A DNA stretch of 16,459 nt from positions 1 through 16,459 of the forward strand of contig CALLVJ010000258.1 of the NCBI GenBank assembly GCA_938010625.1, in the 5' to 3' direction. Positions 6,611-13,988 of this stretch are shown here, in pieces; the first letter of the stretch is position 1, and every line of letters starts with the position of its first letter. The notes below the pieces were generated by a model. The model was not told the origin of the DNA. It was given only the letters and a program-made list of their open reading frames with translations, and did not search any database. Source of the DNA: an uncultured Stomatobaculum sp. Its GTDB lineage: Bacteria > Bacillota > Clostridia > Lachnospirales > Lachnospiraceae. A program made the position numbers and the translations under genes.

Positions 6611-7176
6611 TGATATCTCCCCGCATATTCTACTTTCGCTGCTTTCGTCCACTTCCGGATAAAAGCTGTCTTGCCCTCTGTATAGGCATCCCGATTGTGC
6701 TCGTATTGCTTCCAAAGCTGCTTTTTCAGCGCCTCATATTCGAGCGCAAGCGCAGGATGCGCGCAGAGATAATCCCTGAAATACAGTTCATCGCAATCGC
6801 CGCGATACCGGAGATGCAAATGAAAGACTGCTTTGGCAAAGCCCTCCTCTGTGTAGCCAAGATGCAGAAAAACTCTGCCAGGTTCCGTATATTTCCGCGC
6901 AAAGCCCAGCGCTTCTATAGTTTTTGCCGCCTGCTCCATATCCTCTTCCGGCGCAAGCTCTACCATGATATCCACAATATTCTTGGCCCAGATCCCCGGA
7001 ATTGCCGTGCTGCCGACATGGCTGATCCGCGCGTTGGAAAATCCAGCCAGAGCCTCCTGCAGCTTTCTCTTCATCGCTGCATACTGCGCATCCCAGCTGT
7101 CATCATGCTTTACCAGAAAAATGGGGAACAGTTTCCACAACTCTTTCTGGCTTAAATCTTTCAATCGCTTCTTCAT
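6607..7176 (-). CDS. GrpB family protein (nucleotidyltransferase-fold, UPF0157)
   Basis: Predicted cytoplasmic protein (189 aa) of the GrpB family, which has a nucleotidyltransferase-like fold. Its biological role is poorly known. Family marks: HVGSTAIPGIWAKNIVDIMV, the strand-turn with FHLHLR, FRDYLCAHPALALEYEALKK, and the near-terminal YTEGKTAFIRKW. The ATG at 7176 gives the MKK-type N-terminus I expect for this subfamily. An in-frame ATG at 7206 is possible; neither has a convincing ribosome binding site, so the start is uncertain. The stop codon overlaps the TTG start of the response regulator, so the two are probably co-translated. Sampled GC is about 55%, closer to the metabolic genes upstream than to the ABC cassette. 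Confidence 0.85.
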   Translation of the reverse strand: MKKRLKDLSQKELWKLFPIFLVKHDDSWDAQYAAMKRKLQEALAGFSNARISHVGSTAIPGIWAKNIVDIMVELAPEEDMEQAAKTIEALGFARKYTEPGRVFLHLGYTEEGFAKAVFHLHLRYRGDCDELYFRDYLCAHPALALEYEALKKQLWKQYEHNRDAYTEGKTAFIRKWTKAAKVEYAGRYH

Positions 7177-7232
7177 TCCGCTTGCTTCTTTCCTCTCCTG
7201 CTTCATTTTTCAAAAGCAATAGGAAATACAAC

Positions 7233-7247
7233 CATATTCCAAATATG
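7233..7247. repeat. Short perfect inverted repeat between galT and the GrpB gene
   Basis: CATATT-N3-AATATG, a 6-bp perfect palindrome with a 3-base spacer, in the short AT-rich gap between galT and the GrpB gene. It could be an operator or part of a promoter. It has no T-run and is too AT-rich to be a convincing terminator. I see no clear -35/-10 pair around it. Confidence 0.35.
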
Positions 7248-7259
7248 ACACTTAAGCTT

Positions 7260-8741
7260 TTATACCGTCTCCAGAAATCGGAGAAAGGCCTGCTTTCCCG
7301 CCCCTGTCCGCCGGTATACGCCGGCGTCCTCCAGCACCGCAGCAAATACGAGACCGGTCTCCTTCTGCACAATTTCAAGCGCATTGTCCGCCGTAATCTG
7401 GTACTTTGAAGTAAACTGCTCCGCCCAGTCGGCGTGCTTTTCGGTCAAGGGATTTTCGCGGAGCGATTTGCCGCTTACAAGTGCTCCGGCGACTGCTGCG
7501 AGCTCTTCTTTCAGGCGCGCGGGCAGAACGGCGAGCCCCATGACTTCGATCAAGCCGATGTTCTCTTTCTTGATGTGGTGCAGCGCCGCGTGCGGATGAT
7601 ATAGGCCGAGCGGATGCTCCTCTGTCGTCAGGTTATTCCTGAGCACAAGGTCAAGCTCAAATTTACCGTTCCGCATTCTCGCAATCGGCGTAATAGTGTT
7701 GTGCGGAATGCCGTCCGTCTCGGCAAAAATCACGGCTTCAGCATCGGTATAGCCGCGCCAGACAATCAGAATCCGATCTGCGAGCGCAATCAGCCGCTCT
7801 CTGTCCGATGCAGAGAGCCGAATCACCGACATCGGCCACTTGACAATACCTGCGCTCACATCTGAAAAGTCCTTAAACGTAAACGGTGTCTCAATCTCTG
7901 CCCGCTCCATCGCGAAGCTATAGTGTCCGCCCTGAAAGTGATCGTGCGCGAGAATCGAGCCGCCCACAATCGGCAGGTCGGCATTCGAGCCGACAAAGTA
8001 GTGCGGAAACTGACGCACAAAGTCGAGGAGCTTTGCGAAGGTGTCGCGGTCAATTTTCATCGGTGTATGCTCGCGGTTAAAGCAGATGCAGTGCTCATTG
8101 TAGTAGACATAGGGCGAATATTGCAAAAACCAAGGTTTTCCGTTGATTGCAATCGGAACAATCCGGAGATTCTGTCTCGCGGGGTGGTTCAAACGCCCCG
8201 CATAGCCCTCATTATCCGCGCAGAGAAGACAACGCGGATAATTGGAAGCCGGAAGATTTCTGGCTGCCGCAATGTCCTTCGGATCCTTTTCGGGCTTCGA
8301 GAGATTGATGCTGATGTCAAGCGTCCCGTACGCTGTATCCGTCTTCCAGCGGAGGTCACGCGCACAGCGGTCGCGGCGGATGTAGTTCGTATCGCCGCTG
8401 AACTTATAATACCAGTCGGTCGCCGCCTTCGGGCTCTCCTGACAGAGCGCCGCAAACTGCCGCCGCACCTCGGCTGGGCGCGGTGTGAGCCGTCCCATGA
8501 GCTCTGTGTCAAAGAGATCCCGGTAGGTCGTCGTATTCTCCTTGAGAACGCCCCGCGCATACGCATCGTCGAGAAGCGTGTCCAGAATCTCTGGCAGGGC
8601 TGCATCGTCCGAGACGGTGAGATCCGGCAGGGCATCAAGACCGAGCGCGTCGAGCAACGTATTGACTGCCCAGATTTGCTCCTCCTCCTCGATAAGTCCT
8701 GTTTTCTTTGCATAGTCCACCAATTTCAACACAACATTCAT
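7260..8741 (-). CDS. galT: UDP-glucose--hexose-1-phosphate uridylyltransferase, type II
   Basis: Transfers UMP between UDP-glucose and galactose-1-phosphate in the Leloir pathway. At 493 aa it has the length of the type II family found in Firmicutes, clearly longer than the roughly 350 aa E. coli-type enzyme. Characteristic stretches: NYPRCLLCADNEGYAGR (168-183), YSPYVYYNEHCICF (208-221), HYFVGSNADLPIVGGSILAH (247-266), and the active-site histidine region HDHFQGGHYSF (266-276). The ATG at 8741 follows GGGAG by 8 bases. It starts 16 bp after the beta-helix gene ends and is the last metabolic gene of the galM-topB run. No terminator is visible between it and the GrpB gene, so readthrough is possible. 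galK and galE are not in the window. Confidence 0.95.
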   Translation of the reverse strand: MNVVLKLVDYAKKTGLIEEEEQIWAVNTLLDALGLDALPDLTVSDDAALPEILDTLLDDAYARGVLKENTTTYRDLFDTELMGRLTPRPAEVRRQFAALCQESPKAATDWYYKFSGDTNYIRRDRCARDLRWKTDTAYGTLDISINLSKPEKDPKDIAAARNLPASNYPRCLLCADNEGYAGRLNHPARQNLRIVPIAINGKPWFLQYSPYVYYNEHCICFNREHTPMKIDRDTFAKLLDFVRQFPHYFVGSNADLPIVGGSILAHDHFQGGHYSFAMERAEIETPFTFKDFSDVSAGIVKWPMSVIRLSASDRERLIALADRILIVWRGYTDAEAVIFAETDGIPHNTITPIARMRNGKFELDLVLRNNLTTEEHPLGLYHPHAALHHIKKENIGLIEVMGLAVLPARLKEELAAVAGALVSGKSLRENPLTEKHADWAEQFTSKYQITADNALEIVQKETGLVFAAVLEDAGVYRRTGAGKQAFLRFLETV

Positions 8742-8757
8742 GTCTTATTCTCCCAGT

Positions 8758-9435
8758 CTAATTTGCTTGTCTCTCCACCATCTCATCCATCCGCTTCACA
8801 ATGGTATGTGCGGGGATCAGCCCGCGAACGGAGGTCAGCGGGTAGATGGTCGTATGGGCGCCGACAATTGAGCCCGGGTTTAAGACCGTGCCGCAGCCCA
8901 CTTCGACATAGTCGCCGAGGATCGCGCCGATTTTCCGGAGACCGGTCTCGATTTTACCCTCGTCGGTCCGGATGACGATATTCTTCCGATCAGATTTGAT
9001 GTTGCTCGTGATAGAACCCGCGCCCATGTGCGCGTGGTAGCCGAGAATCGAGTCGCCGACATAATTGTAGTGCGGCGCTTCGACCGAATCAAAGAGCAGC
9101 GAGTTCTTAAACTCACAGGAATTGCCTGCGACGCTGCCCGCCCCGATCAGTACATTGCCGCGGAAAAAAGCGCAATGCCGAAGCTCTGCCTTGGCGCAGA
9201 CAATGAGCGGCCCCTTAAGGCTCACACTCGGTGCAACCACAGCGCTCTTATGAATCCAGATGTGCTCGCCGCGCTGCTCGTACTCATCGGGCGAGAGTGT
9301 CTCTCCGATTGCCCGAATCCACGCGCCAAGTTCCGGGAGCGCCTCGTAGGGATAGCGGAACTTTGACAAAAACTCCCCTGCCATGCTGTGGCGAAGGTCA
9401 AAGAGTGCTTTCACTTCCATCTCTGCTGCCTTCAT
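8758..9435 (-). CDS. GlmU-C-like left-handed beta-helix (hexapeptide-repeat) acyltransferase/nucleotidyltransferase-like protein
   Basis: A 225-residue protein made of an N-terminal helical region (1-55) followed by hexapeptide repeats forming a left-handed beta-helix (from about IWIHKSAVV at 59 onward). The GDSILGYHAHMGAGSITSNI stretch resembles the acetyl-CoA/trimer region of GlmU, but the GlmU uridylyltransferase domain is absent. Such proteins are often labelled UDP-GlcNAc pyrophosphorylase-like; the true substrate cannot be read from sequence. The ATG at 9435 overlaps the topB stop as ATGA and has GGAGG 6 bases upstream. Between topB and galT, it suggests a link to sugar-nucleotide or cell-envelope metabolism, but that is inference. 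Confidence 0.85.
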   Translation of the reverse strand: MKAAEMEVKALFDLRHSMAGEFLSKFRYPYEALPELGAWIRAIGETLSPDEYEQRGEHIWIHKSAVVAPSVSLKGPLIVCAKAELRHCAFFRGNVLIGAGSVAGNSCEFKNSLLFDSVEAPHYNYVGDSILGYHAHMGAGSITSNIKSDRKNIVIRTDEGKIETGLRKIGAILGDYVEVGCGTVLNPGSIVGAHTTIYPLTSVRGLIPAHTIVKRMDEMVERQAN

Positions 9436-11477
9436 TTGCTGCCTCCTTTTCGCCGCACTGTGCGTTTCTTTTCTGCCACTGCCGGATAATACTTCCTGCT
9501 CGCCTCAAAGGCCTCGCGGAGCTTGTAGCTTGCGCTCTGTGCAGCTGCCAGTCCAGTGCGCCGCGCAACAAAGTCGCGCAGCTTTGTCATATAGTCGTCC
9601 TCGCTGATCTCACCCTGCTGCACCATCGTGAGCCCCTTTTCCCAGCTCGCCGTGAGCTCAGGGCGGAGTAAAGGCGGCATTGAGAGATTCACAGCCTCTA
9701 CGACGAGCTCGCCGAGCTGGGTCGGCGTGATGACCTGGGTCTTTCCATTCAGCGCGAGATACTTGTTGTTGACGAGTTTTTTCAGGATTTCCGCACGCGT
9801 TGCGCTCGTGCCAATACCGGAACCCTTGATCTGGCTCCGGAGTTCCTCGTCCTCAATCAGCTGACCCGCATTTTCCATCGCGAGAATCATGCTGCCCGAT
9901 GTATAACGCTTCGGCGGCGAGGTCTCGCCTTCGCGCAGTTCAAAGCCCTTCCCTTCGACCGCCGCGCCCTTTTTCGCAGTGGCAAGCGCTTCCGCGAGCG
10001 CCTTCGTGCCGCGGTTCTCAGCCTCACCTGCCTCCTCCGCGCCGACCTCTTTCTGCTGCTTTTTCTCCCCGGTGACCTTCAAAAAGCCCTCCTCCACGAG
10101 AGAACGGATGCCGGCAAAAAAGTGCTCCCTGCCAAACAGGAGTTCCAAGGAGCGTTTTTCGTAGACCGCGGGCGGATAAAAAATCGCGAGAAAGCGTCTC
10201 GCAATCATCTCATAAATGGACATCGAGAGTCCGGAGAGACCCGGGATTGCACCGAGACCCTGACCAGTCGGAATCAGCGCATAGTGGTCTGTAATCTGCC
10301 TGTCATCCGTGTAACGCGTCTTCGCAATGCCCTTGTAGCTGCCATTTGCCAGAACTTCATTTGCAAAGCCGCTGACTGCCTGCACCCGCGTGAGACCGCT
10401 GAGATTCTTCTGAATCTCCTTTGCGACCGCCATAGAGAGCACGCGCGCGTCGGTCCTCGGATAGGTCACCAGCTTTTTCTCGTAAAGTTCCTGCGCGACT
10501 TTGAGCGTCTGGTCGGGGCTTATCTTAAAGCGTCTGGCGCAGTCATTCTGGAGCTCTGCGAGGTTATAGAGCAAAGGCGGGCGCTTCACTTCCCTCTTTT
10601 TTTCGTTCTTTAAGAGCTCTGTCGTGCCCGGGAGCGCTGCCGTCAGATCCCGCAGAAACTGTTCCGCATCTTCTTTTTTCAGGAAGCCGTTGTTCTTATA
10701 GAGTCCGGGAAAACCCTCATAGGCAGAGCCCTTTTCCGCGCGCCACTCGCCAAAAAAGCGCTGCCCCGCAACCGCAAACTGTCCGAAAATGCGGTAAAAA
10801 ACAGTCTTTTGAAAGGCGCGAATCTCTAGCTCGCGCCGCACAACCATGCCGAGCACACAAGTCATAACGCGCCCCACCGAGACCACAGTATAGCGCTGCC
10901 TTAAAAAGGAGGCGAGCGCAGACCCGTAGCGGAGGGTCAGAACACGTGAAAAATTGATCCCCATCAGGTAGTCTTCCTTCGCGCGGAGATAGGCTGCCGC
11001 CGCGAGATTCTGATAGGCGCTCCAGTCTTTTGCCTCGGCGACGCCGCGCTGTATCTCCTCTTCGGTCTGTGAGTCAATCCAGACCCGCTTCCGAACCTTA
11101 TCTGCCGGCACGCCAGCCATCTGGTCCACGAGGCGGTAGATGTATTCGCCCTCGCGCCCTGAGTCAGTGCAGATATAAATCGTATCGACATCCTCTCTTG
11201 TCAAGAGGCGCTTCACGACTTCAAACTGCTTTTTGACCTCTGGAATCACCTCATAGCGAAATTCTTCCGGCAGGAAAGGGAGCGTGTCGAGCGACCACTT
11301 TTTATAGCGCTCGTCATAGACCTCCGGATAACTCATCGTGATCAGATGCCCCACGCACCAGGTCACAATGCTGCTCTCGGACTCGAGAAAGCCGTCCTGC
11401 CGCCTCCCGTTCACGCCGAGCACGCGCGCAAATTCCTGCGCGACACTTGGTTTTTCTGCAATAAACAGCCGCTTCAG
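9432..11477 (-). CDS. topB: DNA topoisomerase III with a CTG start codon
   Basis: Type IA topoisomerase (681 aa) that passes single strands to resolve replication and recombination intermediates. Visible: the N-terminal Toprim start LFIAEKPSVAQEF (4-16), GHL near residue 43, the acidic TDSGREGE motif (104-111, the DxGREGE form used by Firmicutes TopB), SVGRV (200-204), and catalytic Tyr339 in TYPRTDAR. There is no C-terminal zinc-finger region. The conserved N-terminus lies before the first ATG/GTG/TTG, and an in-frame TGA occurs 7 codons upstream. The only start that fits is CTG at 11477, with GGAGG 7 bases before it, overlapping the galM stop as CTGA. The stop overlaps the next gene as ATGA. 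Translation is therefore probably coupled on both sides. Confidence 0.93.
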   Translation of the reverse strand: MKRLFIAEKPSVAQEFARVLGVNGRRQDGFLESESSIVTWCVGHLITMSYPEVYDERYKKWSLDTLPFLPEEFRYEVIPEVKKQFEVVKRLLTREDVDTIYICTDSGREGEYIYRLVDQMAGVPADKVRKRVWIDSQTEEEIQRGVAEAKDWSAYQNLAAAAYLRAKEDYLMGINFSRVLTLRYGSALASFLRQRYTVVSVGRVMTCVLGMVVRRELEIRAFQKTVFYRIFGQFAVAGQRFFGEWRAEKGSAYEGFPGLYKNNGFLKKEDAEQFLRDLTAALPGTTELLKNEKKREVKRPPLLYNLAELQNDCARRFKISPDQTLKVAQELYEKKLVTYPRTDARVLSMAVAKEIQKNLSGLTRVQAVSGFANEVLANGSYKGIAKTRYTDDRQITDHYALIPTGQGLGAIPGLSGLSMSIYEMIARRFLAIFYPPAVYEKRSLELLFGREHFFAGIRSLVEEGFLKVTGEKKQQKEVGAEEAGEAENRGTKALAEALATAKKGAAVEGKGFELREGETSPPKRYTSGSMILAMENAGQLIEDEELRSQIKGSGIGTSATRAEILKKLVNNKYLALNGKTQVITPTQLGELVVEAVNLSMPPLLRPELTASWEKGLTMVQQGEISEDDYMTKLRDFVARRTGLAAAQSASYKLREAFEASRKYYPAVAEKKRTVRRKGGSK

Positions 11478-12559
11478 TTGATTCCCTCCCCTGTCTCAAA
11501 GCCGCCAAAGCGGTAGATGCTGGTGGTTCGGACGGTCTCTCCCGCCGGAATCACAGGCTGTACCCAATCCGGGTGGTGCAACGCATCCGGGAAGCACTGC
11601 GTCTCAAAGCAGAAGCCACCGCGCCTCTGATAGACTGCGCCCTCCTTGCCCCGCGGCGTGTCCGCACCGAGCCAGTTTGCCGTGTAGAACTGGATCCCCG
11701 GGCGGTCTGTATGGACGGCGAGCGTTCTGCCGCTTGCAGGATCCATGGCTTCCGCGACAAGACGCACGACACCGTCGTAACCCTTGACAACAAAATTGTG
11801 GTCGTAGCCGTTGCCAAGTACAAGCTGCTCTTCATTTGCTTCAATGTCCCGCCCAATAGCTTTCATCTGCCGAAAGTCAAAAGCTGTCCCTGTGACATCC
11901 CGCACTTCGCCGGTCGGAATTGAGACTGCATCGGTTGGCGTAAAGAAATCAGCATTCATCCAGACTTCCTGCCCGGCGACATCGCCCGCGGCGTGCCCTG
12001 CGAGATTAAAATAAGCATGGTTCGTCGGGTTAAAAACCGTATGCTGCGCTCCCGCGGTCAGAGTTCCCGCATAGTGAATTTCGACTGCATTTTCCTCTGT
12101 GAGACAATAAGTCACCGAAAATGACAGTGTGCCCGGATAGCCCTGTGCGCCGTCCGGCTCTTCTAGGGAAAAGCGAACCGCATTCTCTGTCCCCAGCACT
12201 TCAGCTCGAAACAGGCGCTTCCACCAGCCATCCGGCCCCGAGTGAAGATTATTCTCGCCCTGGTTTTTTGCAAGCTGATACGACTTTCCATCGAGCACAA
12301 ACGAAGCGCCCGCAATGCGGTTTGCGTGCCGCCCGACGATCGCGCCGAGACAGCCTGGATTCCGCGCATAAATTGCAGGGTCATCATAGCCGAGAAGCAA
12401 ATCAACTGTCTTCCCGCTGCCGTCCGGCACTCTGAGACCGACCCACGCCGCGCCGAGATCTGTGAGTGCTGCGGATACGCCAGTGCGGTTGGTCAGCGTA
12501 AACAGCCTCGCTGTCTGTCCCTCCGAACCTGTTCCAAAGATACGCTCTGTCACTGCCAT
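11474..12559 (-). CDS. galM: Aldose 1-epimerase (galactose mutarotase)
   Basis: Interconverts alpha and beta anomers of galactose/glucose, feeding galactokinase. The 361-residue length is typical. Active-site marks: GRHANRI (76-82), His106 in NNLHSG, the catalytic acid His181 in NPTNHAYFNL, and catalytic base Glu319 in FETQCFPDALHHP. The frame is open to 12589, but the ATG at 12559 is chosen because GGAGG precedes it by 7 bases and MAVTERIFG fits the family start. It is the first gene of the run that continues with topB, the beta-helix protein and galT. I see no clear promoter in the 175-bp gap upstream. Confidence 0.95.
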   Translation of the reverse strand: MAVTERIFGTGSEGQTARLFTLTNRTGVSAALTDLGAAWVGLRVPDGSGKTVDLLLGYDDPAIYARNPGCLGAIVGRHANRIAGASFVLDGKSYQLAKNQGENNLHSGPDGWWKRLFRAEVLGTENAVRFSLEEPDGAQGYPGTLSFSVTYCLTEENAVEIHYAGTLTAGAQHTVFNPTNHAYFNLAGHAAGDVAGQEVWMNADFFTPTDAVSIPTGEVRDVTGTAFDFRQMKAIGRDIEANEEQLVLGNGYDHNFVVKGYDGVVRLVAEAMDPASGRTLAVHTDRPGIQFYTANWLGADTPRGKEGAVYQRRGGFCFETQCFPDALHHPDWVQPVIPAGETVRTTSIYRFGGFETGEGIN

Positions 12560-12734
12560 AACAGCACCTCCCTGCAGCGGCTCCTGCAAACTTCACCTGC
12601 TTCAATCTGTCACAATAAAACGCACTTTTTCTCGCAGCGCACCAGCAGCCCACGCGCCAAATGTTTTCTAAAACCTTTCCGCTATGCGCCACTACCCACT
12701 GTCCACTCACCGCGATCCGCGCCTCATCAGCTAT

Positions 12735-13835
12735 TTATTTTACCACATTTCCTGTCCCCATGTGCAGCCCATCCAGGAACCGCTCCGGCAATTTCCGCAG
12801 CTCTTCGAACAGCCGGTACAAAGGCGTCGCAGAGAGCAGCCAGACCAAAAAGAAGCTCAGCAATACCAATACTGGCGCTGCGATCTTGGAGTGGCGCTCG
12901 ACCAGTGCCGGATAGCCCGCAGCAAGGCAGAGATCTCGGATCGGGCGGTGCAGCATATAAATCTGGAGACTGCGCTCGCCGGGATAAGCGAAAAGCTTTG
13001 TGAGGCACGGCAGGGTGACAAGCTGCTTTACGAGCAGAAAGAAGGCCGCACTGATCAGCGCTCCGCCGAGCTGCCAGAAGAGACGCAGTAACCAGGTCGC
13101 GCGCCGAAACAGCGGCAAAAGCGTCTCCGGCTCAAGACGGCTGTACCAGACGCCGTAAATCAATTTTTCATACGGGTGCAGATAGCTCCTCGTGTGCAGC
13201 GCAAACCAGAGCGCAAGTGCCATGCCGCTGCCGATTATGAGCCAGCGGAAACCCAGATTTACGTTCAGAAAGCGCTGAAAGCGCTGTTCCCCCAAAAAGG
13301 CGCCGCCGTAAAAGAAGGGCGCGAACGCAAACACGCGGTCCAGCGCGAGGTAATCGCCGAAGCGGTTTGCCTGGTCCAGGTAGCCGAGCCGCAGGGAAGC
13401 CGCTGTAATCGCGAGGAGCACCCAGAATGCGCCGAACTGCCGCCGGAAAAAGGAAAAGAGCGGCAGCGCGAGCGTCCAGAAGCAGAGCGCGAGTACATAC
13501 CAGGGCGTGCCGCTCTCATGCAGGAAATCCGGCAGACTGCCCGGCATATGGTAGGCAATTTTCTCGGGATAAAAAACCAGCCACTTGAAACAGACATAGA
13601 GCCAGAGCAGCATCAGACAGCGGCGCAGAAGCTGCCTGGGACTGCGGAGCGCGTGCGTTGCAAAAATCCCCGACAGAAAGACAAAGGCCGGCATGTGAAA
13701 GCTGTGAATCCAGTCAAACGGAATGTTGATGCTCTGTATGCCAAAGTTCAGAAGCGGGAGGCAAAAGTGCCCGAGCACCACAAAAAAAATCAGCACTCCT
13801 TTCATCGCGTCAATTTCCTTTGTTCTCACCGCCAT
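12735..13835 (-). CDS. Membrane acyltransferase, fucose 4-O-acetylase-like (acyltransferase 3 family)
   Basis: A 366-residue integral membrane protein with about ten hydrophobic segments. The N-terminus carries the family's signature: KEIDAMKGVLIFFVVLGH (around residues 6-23, with the catalytic-type His23) and HSFHMPAFVFLSGIFA (about 44-59). These match the O-acetyltransferases of COG3594 (fucose 4-O-acetylase and relatives), which acetylate surface polysaccharides or small molecules. The specific acceptor cannot be told. The ATG at 13835 is chosen because GGAG lies 7 bases upstream and the family sequence begins there; the longer frame to 13979 overlaps the asd terminator. It probably has its own promoter (TACAAT at 13887-13882) and looks monocistronic. 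No clear terminator is seen after its stop. Confidence 0.88.
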   Translation of the reverse strand: MAVRTKEIDAMKGVLIFFVVLGHFCLPLLNFGIQSINIPFDWIHSFHMPAFVFLSGIFATHALRSPRQLLRRCLMLLWLYVCFKWLVFYPEKIAYHMPGSLPDFLHESGTPWYVLALCFWTLALPLFSFFRRQFGAFWVLLAITAASLRLGYLDQANRFGDYLALDRVFAFAPFFYGGAFLGEQRFQRFLNVNLGFRWLIIGSGMALALWFALHTRSYLHPYEKLIYGVWYSRLEPETLLPLFRRATWLLRLFWQLGGALISAAFFLLVKQLVTLPCLTKLFAYPGERSLQIYMLHRPIRDLCLAAGYPALVERHSKIAAPVLVLLSFFLVWLLSATPLYRLFEELRKLPERFLDGLHMGTGNVVK

Positions 13836-13881
13836 CTCTTTTCTCCTTCGTGTGGATGTTACACTTGTCTCAACGCTGTCT

Positions 13882-13910
13882 ATTGTACCGTAAGCGCCCG
13901 GATTCAGCCA
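13882..13910 (-). promoter_or_regulatory. Candidate promoter of the acyltransferase gene
   Basis: A good -10 box TACAAT (13887-13882) lies about 47 bases before the start codon. The -35 is weak: TGGCTG (13910-13905) at 17 bases, or TTGTGG at 20 bases. The asd terminator just upstream makes a separate promoter likely. Confidence 0.45.
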
Positions 13911-13916
13911 CAACAC

Positions 13917-13954
13917 AAAAGAGCCGCCGCCCGAATCCGGGCGAACGACTCTTT
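13917..13954 (-). terminator. Hairpin terminator after asd
   Basis: On the minus strand AAAGAG...CGCCCG pairs with CGGGCG...CTCTTT across a GATT loop, with a mismatched middle section, followed by a short T-rich tail. It lies 35 bp after the asd stop codon. The structure is strong but the U-tract is short, so termination may be partial. Confidence 0.7.
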
Positions 13955-13988
13955 GCCTTGCAATTCTCGTGCGGATCACTCCGCCCGT

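Noticed and set aside
7923..8975. 350-codon plus-strand open frame
   Set aside because: It lies antisense to galT and part of the beta-helix gene, has low-complexity Arg-rich composition and no family features.
11070..11170. Possibly defective TopB because the Toprim motif reads DSG instead of DxD
   Set aside because: The DxGREGE form is normal for the Firmicutes TopB subfamily, so no loss of function is implied.
12242..13003. 253-codon plus-strand open frame
   Set aside because: It is antisense to galM and the acyltransferase and crosses their intergenic gap; no domain is recognisable.
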